Assembly: GCF_008386395.1 (NCBI RefSeq)
Contig: NZ_CP043761.1
Span: 5,456,001-5,520,000 of the forward strand
Direction of reading: 5' to 3'
Length of the DNA stretch: 64,000 nt
Source: Paenibacillus sp. 37
GTDB lineage: Bacteria > Bacillota > Bacilli > Paenibacillales > Paenibacillaceae
Each line of letters begins with the position of its first letter. Position 1 is the stretch's first letter. Of this stretch, positions 36,309 through 45,289 are shown one piece after another. The notes under the pieces were generated by a model. It did not search any database. It saw nothing but the letters and a program-made list of their open reading frames with translations, and was not told the origin of the DNA. The translations under genes and the position numbers were made by a program.

Positions 36309-37319
36309 TTATTTGTCATCTGGCTCCGGAGACAGAATGGATTCAATCCGTTCCAATTCCTCTGTAGAGAAATCCAGTTGACTGAGCGCAGCCACATTCT
36401 CTTCAATCTGGGAAGGACGACTTGCGCCAATCAGCGCAGAAGTTACCCTGCCATTACGCAGCACCCATGAGAGTGAAAATTGGGCCAAACTCTGACCACG
36501 GGCTGCTGCAATCTGGTTCAGCGCACGCACTTTGCGGAGCGTCTCTGGAGAGATGTTGTTTTCATTCAGGAATACCGACGGTCCTTTGGCACGTGAGTCT
36601 TCCGGGATACCATTCAAGTATTTGTTCGTGAGCACACCTTGTGCCAATGGACAGAATGCAATACTGCCTGTTCCATACTCATCCAGCACGTCCTGCAAAC
36701 TATCTTCAATCCAGCGGTCCAGCAGCGAGTATTTCGGTTGATGGATTAACAGGGGCGTACCCAGACCTTTCAGAATTTCGGCAGCCTGTCTTGTCTGCTC
36801 TGCGGGATAGTTGGAGATTCCTACATAGAGGGCTTTACCCGAGCGAACAATATGATCCAGTGCCATCATCGTTTCTTCCAAAGGCGTTTCGGGATCATAA
36901 CGATGTGAATAGAAAATATCCACATAATCCAGGCCCATACGCTTCAAGCTCTGATTCAGACTGGAGACCAGATTTTTGCGTGAACCCCACTCGCCATACG
37001 GCCCAGGCCACATATAATAACCCGCTTTGGTGGAGATCACCAGTTCATCACGATAAGGTTTCAGATCCTGGGCCAGTACCTGTCCAAATAACTGCTCTGC
37101 CGAACCTGCCGGTGGGCCATAGTTGTTGGCAAGATCAAAATGTGTAATACCCAGATCAAATGACCGGGTAATCATATTTCGGCCATTCTCAGCGTTATTG
37201 ATACCGCCAAAGTTATGCCACAGCCCCAGTGAAATCGCTGGCAGTTTCAAACCCGAACGTCCAACGCGGTTGTATTTCATCGTTTCATAGCGAGTATCGC
37301 TTGCTACGTAGACCATCAT
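36309..37319 (-). CDS. aldo/keto reductase (YghZ-like)
   Basis: A 336-residue NADPH-dependent aldo/keto reductase. The barrel start MKYNRVGRSGLKLPAISLGLWHNFG, the catalytic Asp/Tyr segment FDLANNYGPPAG, lysine in VISTKAGYYMWPGPYG, and SALIGASRPSQIEENVAAL near the C terminus match the subgroup that includes YghZ (L-glyceraldehyde 3-phosphate reductase). Physiological substrate is unknown. ATG 37319 (or 37316) follows AAGAAGGGA; the frame opens further upstream without an RBS. It may be the last gene of a four-gene minus-strand group with the sirtuin, HAD and hydrolase genes. Confidence 0.9.
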   Translation of the reverse strand: MMVYVASDTRYETMKYNRVGRSGLKLPAISLGLWHNFGGINNAENGRNMITRSFDLGITHFDLANNYGPPAGSAEQLFGQVLAQDLKPYRDELVISTKAGYYMWPGPYGEWGSRKNLVSSLNQSLKRMGLDYVDIFYSHRYDPETPLEETMMALDHIVRSGKALYVGISNYPAEQTRQAAEILKGLGTPLLIHQPKYSLLDRWIEDSLQDVLDEYGTGSIAFCPLAQGVLTNKYLNGIPEDSRAKGPSVFLNENNISPETLRKVRALNQIAAARGQSLAQFSLSWVLRNGRVTSALIGASRPSQIEENVAALSQLDFSTEELERIESILSPEPDDK

Positions 37320-37393
37320 GAATCCCTTCTTTCCCCAGGTTCCGCCTCCTGATCCGGTCAACACCGGAGAATGCGGTTATTCAGTCCATACGT

Positions 37394-38134
37394 TTAACCA
37401 AGAAGCTGGTCCACATGATTCATTACCTCACCAATCGGCTCTGTAATCAGCAAATCCGCCCTGCTGTCGTAAGCGGTAGGTGTAGCATTGAGCAGAACGG
37501 TATGTTTTCCCTGAAAATACGTAATTAACTGGGCTGCTGGATATACCGTCAGTGACGTGCCGCCCACGAGTAACAGGTCTGCGGAAGACAATGCATCAAT
37601 AGAGCGATACAATGTTGTCTGGTCCAGCTCTTCCTCGTATAGCACCACATCCGGCTTGATAACACCACCGCATGCGGTACAGCGAGGTACGGTATCTTGG
37701 GATTGTATAATATCATTCAGTGCATAAAACTGCTTGCAATCCATGCAGGCATTACGATGAATTGAGCCATGTAGCTCCAGGACATTGCTGCTGCCTGCCT
37801 TCTGATGTAGTCCGTCGATATTTTGCGTGATCACTGCCTGAAGTTTTCCTTCCTTCTCCAGACGAGCCAATAGTCGATGGCACCCGTTAGGTTCCGCATC
37901 TGGATGAAGCATTTTGCCTCGATAAAAATCATAAAAAATATCCGCATGCTGATCAAAAAAATGTCGGCTTAACAACTCTTCCGGTGGATAAGGCGAATGC
38001 TGCTCTGTCTGATACAGACCCGCAGCCGAGCGGAAGTCGGGAATCCCGCTTTCCGTTGAAGTTCCGGCCCCTCCGAAAAAAACAATCCGGGAGCTTTCCT
38101 GAATCCAGGCAGCCAGTTGTTCTGTTACGTTCAT
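37394..38134 (-). CDS. NAD-dependent protein deacylase, sirtuin family
   Basis: A 246-residue SIR2 protein. It shows GGAGTSTESGIPDFRSAAGLY, the TQNIDGLHQKAG loop, the catalytic His in ELHGSIHRNAC, and four zinc cysteines as CMDC and CTAC. It removes acyl groups from lysines using NAD, in the cytoplasm. AGGAGGAGAG precedes the ATG. It is 28 bases after the HAD phosphatase gene and 75 bases before the aldo/keto reductase. Confidence 0.93.
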   Translation of the reverse strand: MNVTEQLAAWIQESSRIVFFGGAGTSTESGIPDFRSAAGLYQTEQHSPYPPEELLSRHFFDQHADIFYDFYRGKMLHPDAEPNGCHRLLARLEKEGKLQAVITQNIDGLHQKAGSSNVLELHGSIHRNACMDCKQFYALNDIIQSQDTVPRCTACGGVIKPDVVLYEEELDQTTLYRSIDALSSADLLLVGGTSLTVYPAAQLITYFQGKHTVLLNATPTAYDSRADLLITEPIGEVMNHVDQLLG

Positions 38135-38162
38135 CCTCTCTCCTCCTTTTGGCCAGAGTGAC

Positions 38163-38930
38163 TTATATAATCACACTTATCTCATTATAATGACGAATAA
38201 TGGCATGTGCATCAACCAGGTGAGATCCTTGATCTAACTGCGGACAGTAACCGAGCGTATAGGATACCTCTGCGTGACGCCCCATCTGCATATCCCCATT
38301 GCTGTCTCCAATGACAACGGCCTCCGCAGGATCGATATGTAATTCACGGCAAGCCAAGAGTGCAGCTTCTCCATCCGGTTTGCCCTGGGTTACCCGATCA
38401 CAGCCCACAATGGAGGTGAAAAAGGAACGTATCCCCATCCAATCCAGATGTGTTTCTGCTGCCGCTGTGCTGTCTGAAGTGACAACTGCCAGCGGTATGT
38501 CCGCTGACCTGCAACTCTGTAAGAAAGCAAGTAATCCTGGCATCGGTTCAGCCGATTTGCGCTCTCTTACCGATCTCATGGCCACACTTGAAAATTGGCG
38601 TATCGTTGTGATCGCTTCATTCCATGGCATGCCTGCTGCATATAACTGCCCGGCAAGCAATCCCGTGCACTCATCCACAGTCGCAATGGCAAGTGGACCT
38701 TGCGGATCATATCCAATAATATGACCTTGTGGATTATGGGTAGTGCCCAGAACGTGCTCCAGTTCAACCGTAAATGAAGCACCAAGTTCATTCATACGTG
38801 ATTGTAACTGACTCAGCAATGTCTCTGCCCACGGCCCCCATAGCTGGAGGAATTCCAGCAGTGTTCCATCTTTATCGAACAGGATAGCTTTACATGGGAT
38901 CTGCGCTCCATTCACTTGAAGCATGGTCAT
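38163..38930 (-). CDS. HAD-family hydrolase (phosphoglycolate phosphatase-like)
   Basis: A 255-residue HAD hydrolase. Motif I is ILFDKDGTLLEF, motif II is AVVTSD, and motifs III/IV are GKPDGEAALLACREL and AVVIGDSNGDMQMGRHA. An alpha-helical cap lies between about 30 and 115. The subgroup resembles Gph/PgmB-like phosphatases of small phosphorylated metabolites; substrate cannot be stated. ATG 38930 has GGAGG 8 bases upstream and is preferred over codons further 5'. Confidence 0.88.
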   Translation of the reverse strand: MTMLQVNGAQIPCKAILFDKDGTLLEFLQLWGPWAETLLSQLQSRMNELGASFTVELEHVLGTTHNPQGHIIGYDPQGPLAIATVDECTGLLAGQLYAAGMPWNEAITTIRQFSSVAMRSVRERKSAEPMPGLLAFLQSCRSADIPLAVVTSDSTAAAETHLDWMGIRSFFTSIVGCDRVTQGKPDGEAALLACRELHIDPAEAVVIGDSNGDMQMGRHAEVSYTLGYCPQLDQGSHLVDAHAIIRHYNEISVII

Positions 38931-38994
38931 CCATATCACCTCCATCAAGTTATGCTATCAATGCATTCAACCCTTAATGCAGAATAATCAAGAT

Positions 38995-39759
38995 CTACTC
39001 GATGGTACTTAACCAAGCCAGTACCGTCTTGACGGTCTGATTCAGCTGTTCTTCTCCACTCACTTCCGGCTCGCCATCCCCTTTTTGATGACCATAATCA
39101 CCGAACTGGGCGTGGTTTCCACCTTCAATGGTGTAGTACACCGTCTCCGCGGGCAAATACATCCGTCCACTCTGATACTTGGTCATATTCACAACCTCAT
39201 CTTTAGTACCCAGAATGGATAAGGCAGGTAGACCCAATGTCAACAGACTTCCTTTTTCATCCGGGTAAGATGCCAAGAAGAAGATCCCATGAAGTGCATC
39301 TGGATGCACGGCTACATAACGTGCAGCCATGGATCCGCCGAGAGAGTGTCCACCCATAACAAATTGTTCCTCTGGATATGCTGCCAGAATCTCATCTGCC
39401 AAGTTTGGCTTAAGCACTGCCAGGTTAACTGGCATCTTGGCAATAATCGTGTGATGACCGGCAGAAGCCAGCTCATGGGCAAGTGGTGCATAACTTTCCG
39501 GTTTTACCAGTCCACCAGGGTAGAAAAGCACACTTTTCCCCGTCGGTTTGTCTGGCACAAAATCAATCCAGTTCTCTTGTTCACTCACCGTCACCTTATT
39601 GGCTGTTTCCATAGCTGTTTGAGCTGTCTCCTGTGGACCGTATGGTGTGAATAATTTCCACGCAACAAATCCACATCCAATGACAATGAGCGCCAGAAGT
39701 ACGAGCAGGAATTTCCCGATGCCCCTCTTCTTGCGCCCTGTATTATACCGATTTCTCAA
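38995..39759 (-). CDS. membrane-anchored alpha/beta hydrolase
   Basis: A 254-residue protein with a basic N terminus, one transmembrane helix (about 16-35: KFLLVLLALIVIGCGFVAW) and an extracytoplasmic alpha/beta-hydrolase domain. The nucleophile elbow is GGHSLGGSMAARY, an Asp is expected in ILGTKDEVV and the His in IEGGNHAQFGDYGHQ. Similar domains are annotated as dienelactone hydrolase-like. The substrate is unknown. A GGGAGCC/GGCTCCC stem at 39808-39832 lies just upstream, between this gene and kdgA, and may terminate the kdgA transcript although it lacks a T run. Confidence 0.82.
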   Translation of the reverse strand: MRNRYNTGRKKRGIGKFLLVLLALIVIGCGFVAWKLFTPYGPQETAQTAMETANKVTVSEQENWIDFVPDKPTGKSVLFYPGGLVKPESYAPLAHELASAGHHTIIAKMPVNLAVLKPNLADEILAAYPEEQFVMGGHSLGGSMAARYVAVHPDALHGIFFLASYPDEKGSLLTLGLPALSILGTKDEVVNMTKYQSGRMYLPAETVYYTIEGGNHAQFGDYGHQKGDGEPEVSGEEQLNQTVKTVLAWLSTIE

Positions 39760-39852
39760 CGTTAATCACCTTTCTTCACTTCCGCAGGTGCCGCGGCTCA
39801 CAGAATTGGGAGCCCTCATTCATCAGGCTCCCCTTCTACGAATTAAAAAATA

Positions 39853-40518
39853 TTATTCAGCCTTGGCCTTACGGTAAGCATCCATATATTGTTCCGCTTT
39901 GCGACGGACATGACTCAGGTCACCCGTCTTCACAGCTTCCGATGTCAAGTCGGAGCCGATCCCTACAGCCACTGCTCCACCCTTGATCCAATCTCCCAGA
40001 TTAGACAAGGATACCCCGCCAGTTGGCATAAAATTAGCCTGAGGCATAGGGCCCTTCATCGTTTTGATAATCGAAGGATCATATAGATTTCCCGGGAACA
40101 ACTTCACAATGTCCACGCCGAGTTCCAAGGCGCGTTGAACATCAGCAATCGTCATCACACCAGGCAGAATCGGAATTCGATACAGGTTGCAGATCTGAAC
40201 CGTATCCGGGTTCAGGGAAGGTCCAACGACAAACTCGGCACCCGACATGATAGCCGCTCTCGCCGTTTGCGGTTCAAGCACCGTTCCCGCACCAATAATC
40301 GCGAATTTCTCTGGATCTTGTGTGTTCCAATGGTATACACGGCTTAATTTTTCAATGGCTTTGAGAGCACTGGGTACGGTCATCGTAATCTCGATAACTT
40401 TAATGCCACCCGCGATCGCTTGCTCGGCCATGGCAATGACCTGATCCGCAGAATCTGCACGCAGAACTGCCACAACCCCATTGTCCGTAATCTTTTGCAA
40501 CAGCTGAAGCTTCTTCAT
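39853..40518 (-). CDS. kdgA: KDPG/KHG aldolase
   Basis: A 221-residue class I aldolase that splits 2-keto-3-deoxy-6-phosphogluconate into pyruvate and glyceraldehyde 3-phosphate. Diagnostic segments are VAVLRADSADQVIAMAEQAIAGGIKVIEITMTVPSA, FAIIGAGTVLEPQTARAAIMSGAEFVVGP, and the Schiff-base lysine in DIVKLFPGNLYDP. GGGAGAG lies upstream. It follows kdgK by 89 bases; together they complete the Entner-Doudoroff-like end of uronate degradation, and thus link to the GH105 locus near the window start. Confidence 0.94.
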   Translation of the reverse strand: MKKLQLLQKITDNGVVAVLRADSADQVIAMAEQAIAGGIKVIEITMTVPSALKAIEKLSRVYHWNTQDPEKFAIIGAGTVLEPQTARAAIMSGAEFVVGPSLNPDTVQICNLYRIPILPGVMTIADVQRALELGVDIVKLFPGNLYDPSIIKTMKGPMPQANFMPTGGVSLSNLGDWIKGGAVAVGIGSDLTSEAVKTGDLSHVRRKAEQYMDAYRKAKAE

Positions 40519-40607
40519 TTCATTCTCTCCCTTGTCAATGTGGTGGTTGTGTATACAAGCCTTACATTTGAAGAACGAAGATGAGCCATATATGATTTCA
40601 GCAGCGA

Positions 40608-41573
40608 CTAGCGCTCAACATGGGCAACATTGTTCAGCTTGGCCTCGACCTGCCCCCACGTCGGGAGCGCCTCCCAATCGCCAACAGCCTGTATAACCAT
40701 GGAACCGGTCAAATTGCCGAGACGGGTTGCTTCCTGCGGGGAGTATCCTTTTAATATACCCGTTAAAAATCCCGCGCAGAATCCATCTCCTGCACCTACC
40801 GTATCCAGAACATGATCCGCCTTAAAGTACGGAACTTCAGTTAGGGTACCATTCGCTAATACGTAGGTCAAATCAGGGCCACCCTTCACAATGCACACAG
40901 CATTCATGGCAGATAAACGCTCAAGTACTTTTTGATCATTTTCTTCGTTATATAGAAGTTTCATCTCGTCCAGACCCGGTAAAAAGTAGTCCGCCAGTTC
41001 AGCTAAACGCAGTAAAACCGGACGGGCCTCATCCGCAGACCATAGTTTGAGACGCAGATTTGGATCAAAGCTTACTTTCACCCCTGCCTGTTTGGCAATA
41101 TGTATAGCAGCCTCTACCGTAGCAAGTCCGGACGGGCTTATCGCTGCCGTTATACCCGTAACGTGCAATATCTTCGCCCCGGCAATATAGTCGGGATCCA
41201 GATCATCAGGTGTGATCGCACTTGCAGCAGATAGCTTCCTATAATAATGCACCGAGGCTTTCCCGGAAGCGTTCTCACGAATCATCAAACCAGTGGGCTC
41301 GTGATCACTCAACCTTACCCGGGATACATCTACGCCTTCACCGCGAATGGCTTTCAGTATCATACTGCCGATCGGATCATTGCCCAAGCGTCCAAACCAA
41401 CCACTGGTATGCCCCAGGCGGGATACGCCAATAGCCAGATTGCTCTCAGCACCCCCGAAAGACTTGTCCAATGTGGCTGCATATTCCAGCCCTCTTGTAT
41501 CCTTGGCAGTCAGCAAACCCATACTCTCCCCAAACGTAATAATTTCCGGGCTTGGATAGGGACTCGTTGACAT
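40608..41573 (-). CDS. kdgK: 2-keto-3-deoxygluconate kinase
   Basis: A 321-residue PfkB-family sugar kinase. The N terminus has ITFGESMGLLTA and FGGAESNLAIGVSRLG; the PfkB signature 2, DTVGAGDGFCAGFLTG, holds the catalytic Asp. Pairing with the KDPG aldolase gene downstream identifies the substrate as KDG rather than another hexose. GGAGGG precedes the ATG. A promoter with a GCAAC-type dyad lies 47-84 bases upstream. Confidence 0.92.
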   Translation of the reverse strand: MSTSPYPSPEIITFGESMGLLTAKDTRGLEYAATLDKSFGGAESNLAIGVSRLGHTSGWFGRLGNDPIGSMILKAIRGEGVDVSRVRLSDHEPTGLMIRENASGKASVHYYRKLSAASAITPDDLDPDYIAGAKILHVTGITAAISPSGLATVEAAIHIAKQAGVKVSFDPNLRLKLWSADEARPVLLRLAELADYFLPGLDEMKLLYNEENDQKVLERLSAMNAVCIVKGGPDLTYVLANGTLTEVPYFKADHVLDTVGAGDGFCAGFLTGILKGYSPQEATRLGNLTGSMVIQAVGDWEALPTWGQVEAKLNNVAHVER

Positions 41574-41619
41574 GATTTCTTCCCTCCTTATATTTACATT
41601 CCCTCATCTTCTTTTTCTA

Positions 41620-41648
41620 TTGTCATCCTCTATGCAACCGTTGTCAAT
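41620..41648 (-). promoter_or_regulatory. kdgK promoter with overlapping GCAAC dyad
   Basis: Minus strand TTGACA (41643-41648) and GACAAT (41620-41625) are 17 bases apart. GCAAC at 41635 and GTTGC at 41653-41657 form an inverted repeat over the -35 box, a plausible repressor site (a KdgR-like LacI protein, inferred). Confidence 0.5.
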
Positions 41649-41701
41649 CCCGTTGCGTTCATTTTGTTGTCACAGCTTTGAGAAAAGATAACGCTTACTA
41701 A

Positions 41702-41717
41702 TGTGAATTAAATCACA
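41702..41717. promoter_or_regulatory. perfect CRP/FNR-type box upstream of the acyltransferase
   Basis: TGTGAATTAAATCACA matches TGTGA-N6-TCACA at all ten defined positions. Its centre is about 39-42 bases before a possible start of transcription, judged from TATTAC at 41736-41741; this is the activating position for FNR in Bacillus. It lies far upstream (about -96) relative to kdgK. Confidence 0.55.
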
Positions 41718-41795
41718 ATAGATAATGCACATCCATATTACCCTTATTACAGATGCAAACGACCTGGCAACCAGGGTCTATAAGGGGGCTACACC

Positions 41796-42836
41796 ATGAA
41801 AAATCAGACACTGATCCGGGATGATCAGGAATCTTTCTTTTACAATCTGCGCTTTATGCTTATCGTCTGTGTCCTGGCTGGTAATGCACTTGAACCACTC
41901 ATCACACGTTTTGCAGGAGCGGAAGCTCTGTTCCTGTGGATATATACGTTTCACATGCCACTCTTTGTATGGGTGACCGGGTATTTTGCGACACACTCAC
42001 TCCAAGGTGCATCTGGGCGAAACGTCCTGAAGCAGATTGCACTACAGTATGTACTGTTTCAGTCCTTATACGCATTGATGGACTTTACCGTATTCCATAC
42101 ACCCCATATGCGGCTATCCTTCTTTGCACCTTACTTGCTGTTATGGTTTCTCGCGAGTCATTTCTGTTGGCGACTGTTGGTTCGTCTGACGATTTCCTGG
42201 AAACCGATATATCGGCTGATTGGATCGATTACGCTTGGTATAATTGCCGGGTATTTGCCCATCGACGGGTTCTGGCTCAGCTTCAGCCGTACGTTTGTAT
42301 TTCTGCCGTTCTTTGTCATCGGTTATGACTATGGAACAACCATCCGTTCACGTTTATTATCCGGTTGGGGTCGAAAAACCGCAGCCATCCTCTCTGCTGC
42401 ACTGTTGGTATGGATCGGGTATGGGGGTTTGAATATTTCAACCGGATGGTTACTCGGCAGCATGACGTACGCCGAACTGGGTCACCACGAATGGTATGCC
42501 GGCATCTTCCGACTTGGAGTCTACCTATTGGAGATCGCATCGGCAGCACTGTTCTTGGCCTGGGTACCTTCCTTGACTTCCAGACTGACGGACCTTGGAC
42601 GACGCACACTCTATGTATTCCTGCTGCATGGGTTTCTCGTTCGTCTCGCGATCTGGTCCGGAGTCTACAGTTATATGGGAAGCTCGGCGTATATTCCAGT
42701 CATACTGGTCATTGCCATACTCTTCGCAGTCACACTGGCTCTGCCGGCTGTGCGTCACACGTTCAAACCCTTGATTGAACCGGATATATCCCGATTTTCT
42801 TTCAATCGACATGAGGTGTTTAAACGATCGGCCTAA
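41796..42836 (+). CDS. membrane acyltransferase-3 family protein
   Basis: A 346-residue integral membrane protein with about ten hydrophobic helices. The N-terminal FYNLRFMLIVCVLAGNALEPL, followed by WIYTFHMPLFVWVTGYFA with the His in the HMPLF motif, and the later FLLHGFLVRL match acyltransferase-3/OafA-type O-acetyltransferases that modify cell-surface glycans. AGGGGGCTACACC precedes the ATG. It stands alone, divergent from kdgK; a CRP/FNR-type box is upstream. The acceptor is unknown. Confidence 0.85.
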   Translation: MKNQTLIRDDQESFFYNLRFMLIVCVLAGNALEPLITRFAGAEALFLWIYTFHMPLFVWVTGYFATHSLQGASGRNVLKQIALQYVLFQSLYALMDFTVFHTPHMRLSFFAPYLLLWFLASHFCWRLLVRLTISWKPIYRLIGSITLGIIAGYLPIDGFWLSFSRTFVFLPFFVIGYDYGTTIRSRLLSGWGRKTAAILSAALLVWIGYGGLNISTGWLLGSMTYAELGHHEWYAGIFRLGVYLLEIASAALFLAWVPSLTSRLTDLGRRTLYVFLLHGFLVRLAIWSGVYSYMGSSAYIPVILVIAILFAVTLALPAVRHTFKPLIEPDISRFSFNRHEVFKRSA

Positions 42837-42959
42837 CGCTCTGACGGATCTCTTCACCATCGATTCTATTCTGGTGTGTTGTTTCAGTCTGGAAATAAGG
42901 TGGTAAATTAGGGATACGCGCTACAAAAAACAACTTATCGTTGTAAGGAGTGATTTGTA

Positions 42960-43214
42960 ATGGCACGTCAACCGACGTCAGAACGCAAGATGAGCCGTGA
43001 GGAAGCTGGCAGATTAGGTGGCAAAGCGACTTCCAAGAACCATGATCGAAGCTTCTACCAGATGATTGGAAAAAAGGGTGGAGAAGCGACTTCAGATGCC
43101 CATGACACTGACTTTTACAAGCAGATTGGTCGCAAGGGCGGCGAAGCAACCTCCGAAACTCATAATAAGGAATTCTATCGTGAGATTGGACGCAAAGGCG
43201 GAAGCAACTCATGA
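42960..43214 (+). CDS. KGG-repeat stress-related protein
   Basis: An 84-residue very hydrophilic protein made of three 20-residue repeats (about 20-39, 40-59, 60-79) of the type KGGEATSxxHxxxFYxxIGR. This KGG motif occurs in GsiB-like general stress proteins and plant Em/LEA proteins, thought to protect against desiccation or other stress. AAGGAG lies upstream, next to a small ACAAC/GTTGT stem (42930-42944). A terminator follows at 43262. Confidence 0.88.
   Translation: MARQPTSERKMSREEAGRLGGKATSKNHDRSFYQMIGKKGGEATSDAHDTDFYKQIGRKGGEATSETHNKEFYREIGRKGGSNS
43018..43197 (+). repeat. three 60-base coding repeats in the KGG gene
   Basis: Units of 60 bases (43018-43077, 43078-43137, 43138-43197) encode the KGG repeats. 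They have diverged at the DNA level while the protein motif is kept, so this is a coding repeat and not a CRISPR or satellite. Confidence 0.75.
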
Positions 43215-43261
43215 ATTCCGCTTGCCACATCGAAACATGATCATAGCTTTCCCGTAAATCA

Positions 43262-43299
43262 AGAAGTCTAATTCCATGAAAATGGTTTGAGGCTTCTTT
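43262..43299 (+). terminator. terminator after the KGG gene
   Basis: AGAAGTCT pairs with AGGCTTCT around an inner CCAT/ATGG stem, followed by TTCTATTG. About 48 bases after the stop. Confidence 0.65.
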
Positions 43300-43349
43300 C
43301 TATTGTTTGTAGAAATATGACGACGGTTGTGATAGACTCAATAGAAAAA

Positions 43350-43429
43350 CCGGGTGTTCACGGGTTTAAAGCAGCAAAGAATTTCAAAAACTACGGGGAG
43401 CTCGACACCGGCATGCCGGTCCTTTTTTT
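43350..43429 (+). promoter_or_regulatory. candidate attenuator in the ilvD leader
   Basis: A palindromic stem ACCGG-CATG-CCGGT (43407-43420) followed by CC and seven T is a premature terminator about 90 bases before ilvD. An upstream CCGGGTGTTC (43350-43359) can pair with GACACCGG (43404-43411), covering the 5' side of the terminator. The class is not recognised; it lacks the T-box core motif. A weak CodY-like sequence (10 of 15) is at 43379-43393. Confidence 0.45.
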
Positions 43430-43518
43430 AGAGTACGGATGAAATTAAACGACAGATGCACTGCCATTTATTTTTCCATTCATGTTGCTCAATATTATAT
43501 ATTTGGGGGGAATACACC

Positions 43519-45204
43519 ATGTCAGCCAAGAAGATGCGTTCCGATATGATCAAAAAAGGTTTTGACCGTGCACCACACCGGAGTTTGCTCCGTGCAGCGG
43601 GCGTTAAAGAAGAGGATTTCGGCAAGCCGTTTATTGCCGTATGTAACTCATACATCGATATCGTGCCCGGCCACGTCCACCTTCAGGAATTCGGTAAAAT
43701 TGTAAAGGATGCTATTCGTGAAGCCGGTGGCGTTCCATTCGAATTCAACACCATCGGAGTAGATGATGGTATTGCCATGGGACACATTGGTATGCGTTAC
43801 TCGCTGCCAAGCCGTGACATTATCGCGGATTCCGTGGAAACCGTTGTATCTGCACACTGGTTCGACGGCATGGTATGTATCCCGAACTGTGACAAAATTA
43901 CACCAGGCATGATGATGGGTGCGCTTCGCGTAAACATCCCTACCCTGTTCGTAAGTGGTGGACCAATGAAAGCTGGTCGTGACAGCAATGGTAAAGCTCT
44001 TTCCCTGACTTCCGTATTTGAAGGTGTAGGTGCTTACCAAGCAGGTAAAATCGATGATAAGAGCTTGCTTGAACTTGAACAGTTTGGCTGTCCAACATGT
44101 GGATCATGTTCCGGTATGTTTACGGCAAACTCCATGAACTGTCTGGCAGAAGCGATGGGACTGGCTATGCCAGGTAACGGAACCATCCTTGCCGTTGCTC
44201 CTGAGCGTCGTGAGTTTGTTAAACAATCCGCTACCCAATTGATGGAACTCATCAAAATGGACTTGAAACCACGTGATATCGTAACTGTAGAAGCGATCGA
44301 TAATGCGTTTGCACTGGATATGGCGATGGGTGGCTCTACGAATACAGTACTGCACACGCTGGCACTGGCTCATGAAGCAGGTATCGAGTATCCAATCGAA
44401 CGTATTAATGAAGTAGCTAACCGCGTTCCGCACCTGGCGAAACTTGCACCTGCTTCCGATCTTCACATCGAAGACGTTCATAATGCAGGCGGCGTAAGTG
44501 CAGTGCTGAACGAATTGCTCAAAAAACCAGGCGCAATTCATGGTGACTGCATTACAGTAACAGGTAAAACAATCCGTGAGAACGTTGAAGGAAAAGAAAT
44601 CCAGGATACAAATGTCATTCATCACCTGGATAACCCGCATTCCGAAAAAGGTGGCCTGGCTGTATTGTTTGGTAACCTTGCACCACAAGGCGCTATCATC
44701 AAAGTTGGTGCAGTTGATGCTTCGGTTGGTGGATACCATAAAGGTCCTGCCATCTGCTTTGACTCCCAGGAGCAAGCGCTCGAAGGTATTGCTAACGGCA
44801 AAGTAAAAGAAGGACATGTTGTTGTTATCCGTTATGAAGGACCAAAAGGCGGACCAGGTATGCCTGAGATGCTGGCTCCTACTTCCCAGATCGTAGGTAT
44901 GGGATTGGGTGCCAAAGTTGGTCTGATCACCGATGGACGCTTCTCTGGAGCATCCCGCGGAATCAGTATCGGACATATCTCTCCGGAAGCAGCTGAGGGT
45001 GGTCCAATCGCCTTTGTTGAAGAAGGAGACATCATCGAGCTGGATCTGAACAACCGTATCATCGAATTGCACATCAGTGACGAAGAATTTGAACGTCGTC
45101 GCGCAGGTTGGAAAGGCTTTGAACCGAAAGTAAAAACCGGTTACCTGGCTCGTTATTCCAAACTGGTTACCAATGCAAGCAACGGTGGCGTACTGAGTAT
45201 CTAA
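43519..45204 (+). CDS. ilvD: dihydroxy-acid dehydratase
   Basis: A 561-residue Fe-S dehydratase of valine, leucine and isoleucine synthesis; it converts dihydroxy acids to 2-keto acids. The start [44 protein letters not shown] and [19 protein letters not shown] with the cluster cysteines, and [21 protein letters not shown] are diagnostic. ATG 43519 has GGGGGGAA upstream, so in-frame codons before it are excluded. It stands apart from other ilv genes here; a possible attenuator precedes it and a strong terminator follows. Confidence 0.96.
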   Translation: MSAKKMRSDMIKKGFDRAPHRSLLRAAGVKEEDFGKPFIAVCNSYIDIVPGHVHLQEFGKIVKDAIREAGGVPFEFNTIGVDDGIAMGHIGMRYSLPSRDIIADSVETVVSAHWFDGMVCIPNCDKITPGMMMGALRVNIPTLFVSGGPMKAGRDSNGKALSLTSVFEGVGAYQAGKIDDKSLLELEQFGCPTCGSCSGMFTANSMNCLAEAMGLAMPGNGTILAVAPERREFVKQSATQLMELIKMDLKPRDIVTVEAIDNAFALDMAMGGSTNTVLHTLALAHEAGIEYPIERINEVANRVPHLAKLAPASDLHIEDVHNAGGVSAVLNELLKKPGAIHGDCITVTGKTIRENVEGKEIQDTNVIHHLDNPHSEKGGLAVLFGNLAPQGAIIKVGAVDASVGGYHKGPAICFDSQEQALEGIANGKVKEGHVVVIRYEGPKGGPGMPEMLAPTSQIVGMGLGAKVGLITDGRFSGASRGISIGHISPEAAEGGPIAFVEEGDIIELDLNNRIIELHISDEEFERRRAGWKGFEPKVKTGYLARYSKLVTNASNGGVLSI

Positions 45205-45217
45205 TTCACTAATAAAT

Positions 45218-45264
45218 AAAGGGTTGCTCTTCTGCCAAATCTGGCGAAGGGCAACCCTTTTCTT
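45218..45264 (+). terminator. Rho-independent terminator after ilvD
   Basis: AAAGGGTTGC-CTTC pairs with GAAG-GCAACCCTTT, with a small loop, and ends TTTTC. Convergent with the deacetylase gene, it can serve both. Confidence 0.85.
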
Positions 45265-45289
45265 TTGCTGGATGGTATAATTAGTCCGT

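Noticed and set aside
43018..43197. Regular 60-base repeats that could suggest CRISPR
   Set aside because: They are in-frame coding repeats of the KGG protein with no spacers.
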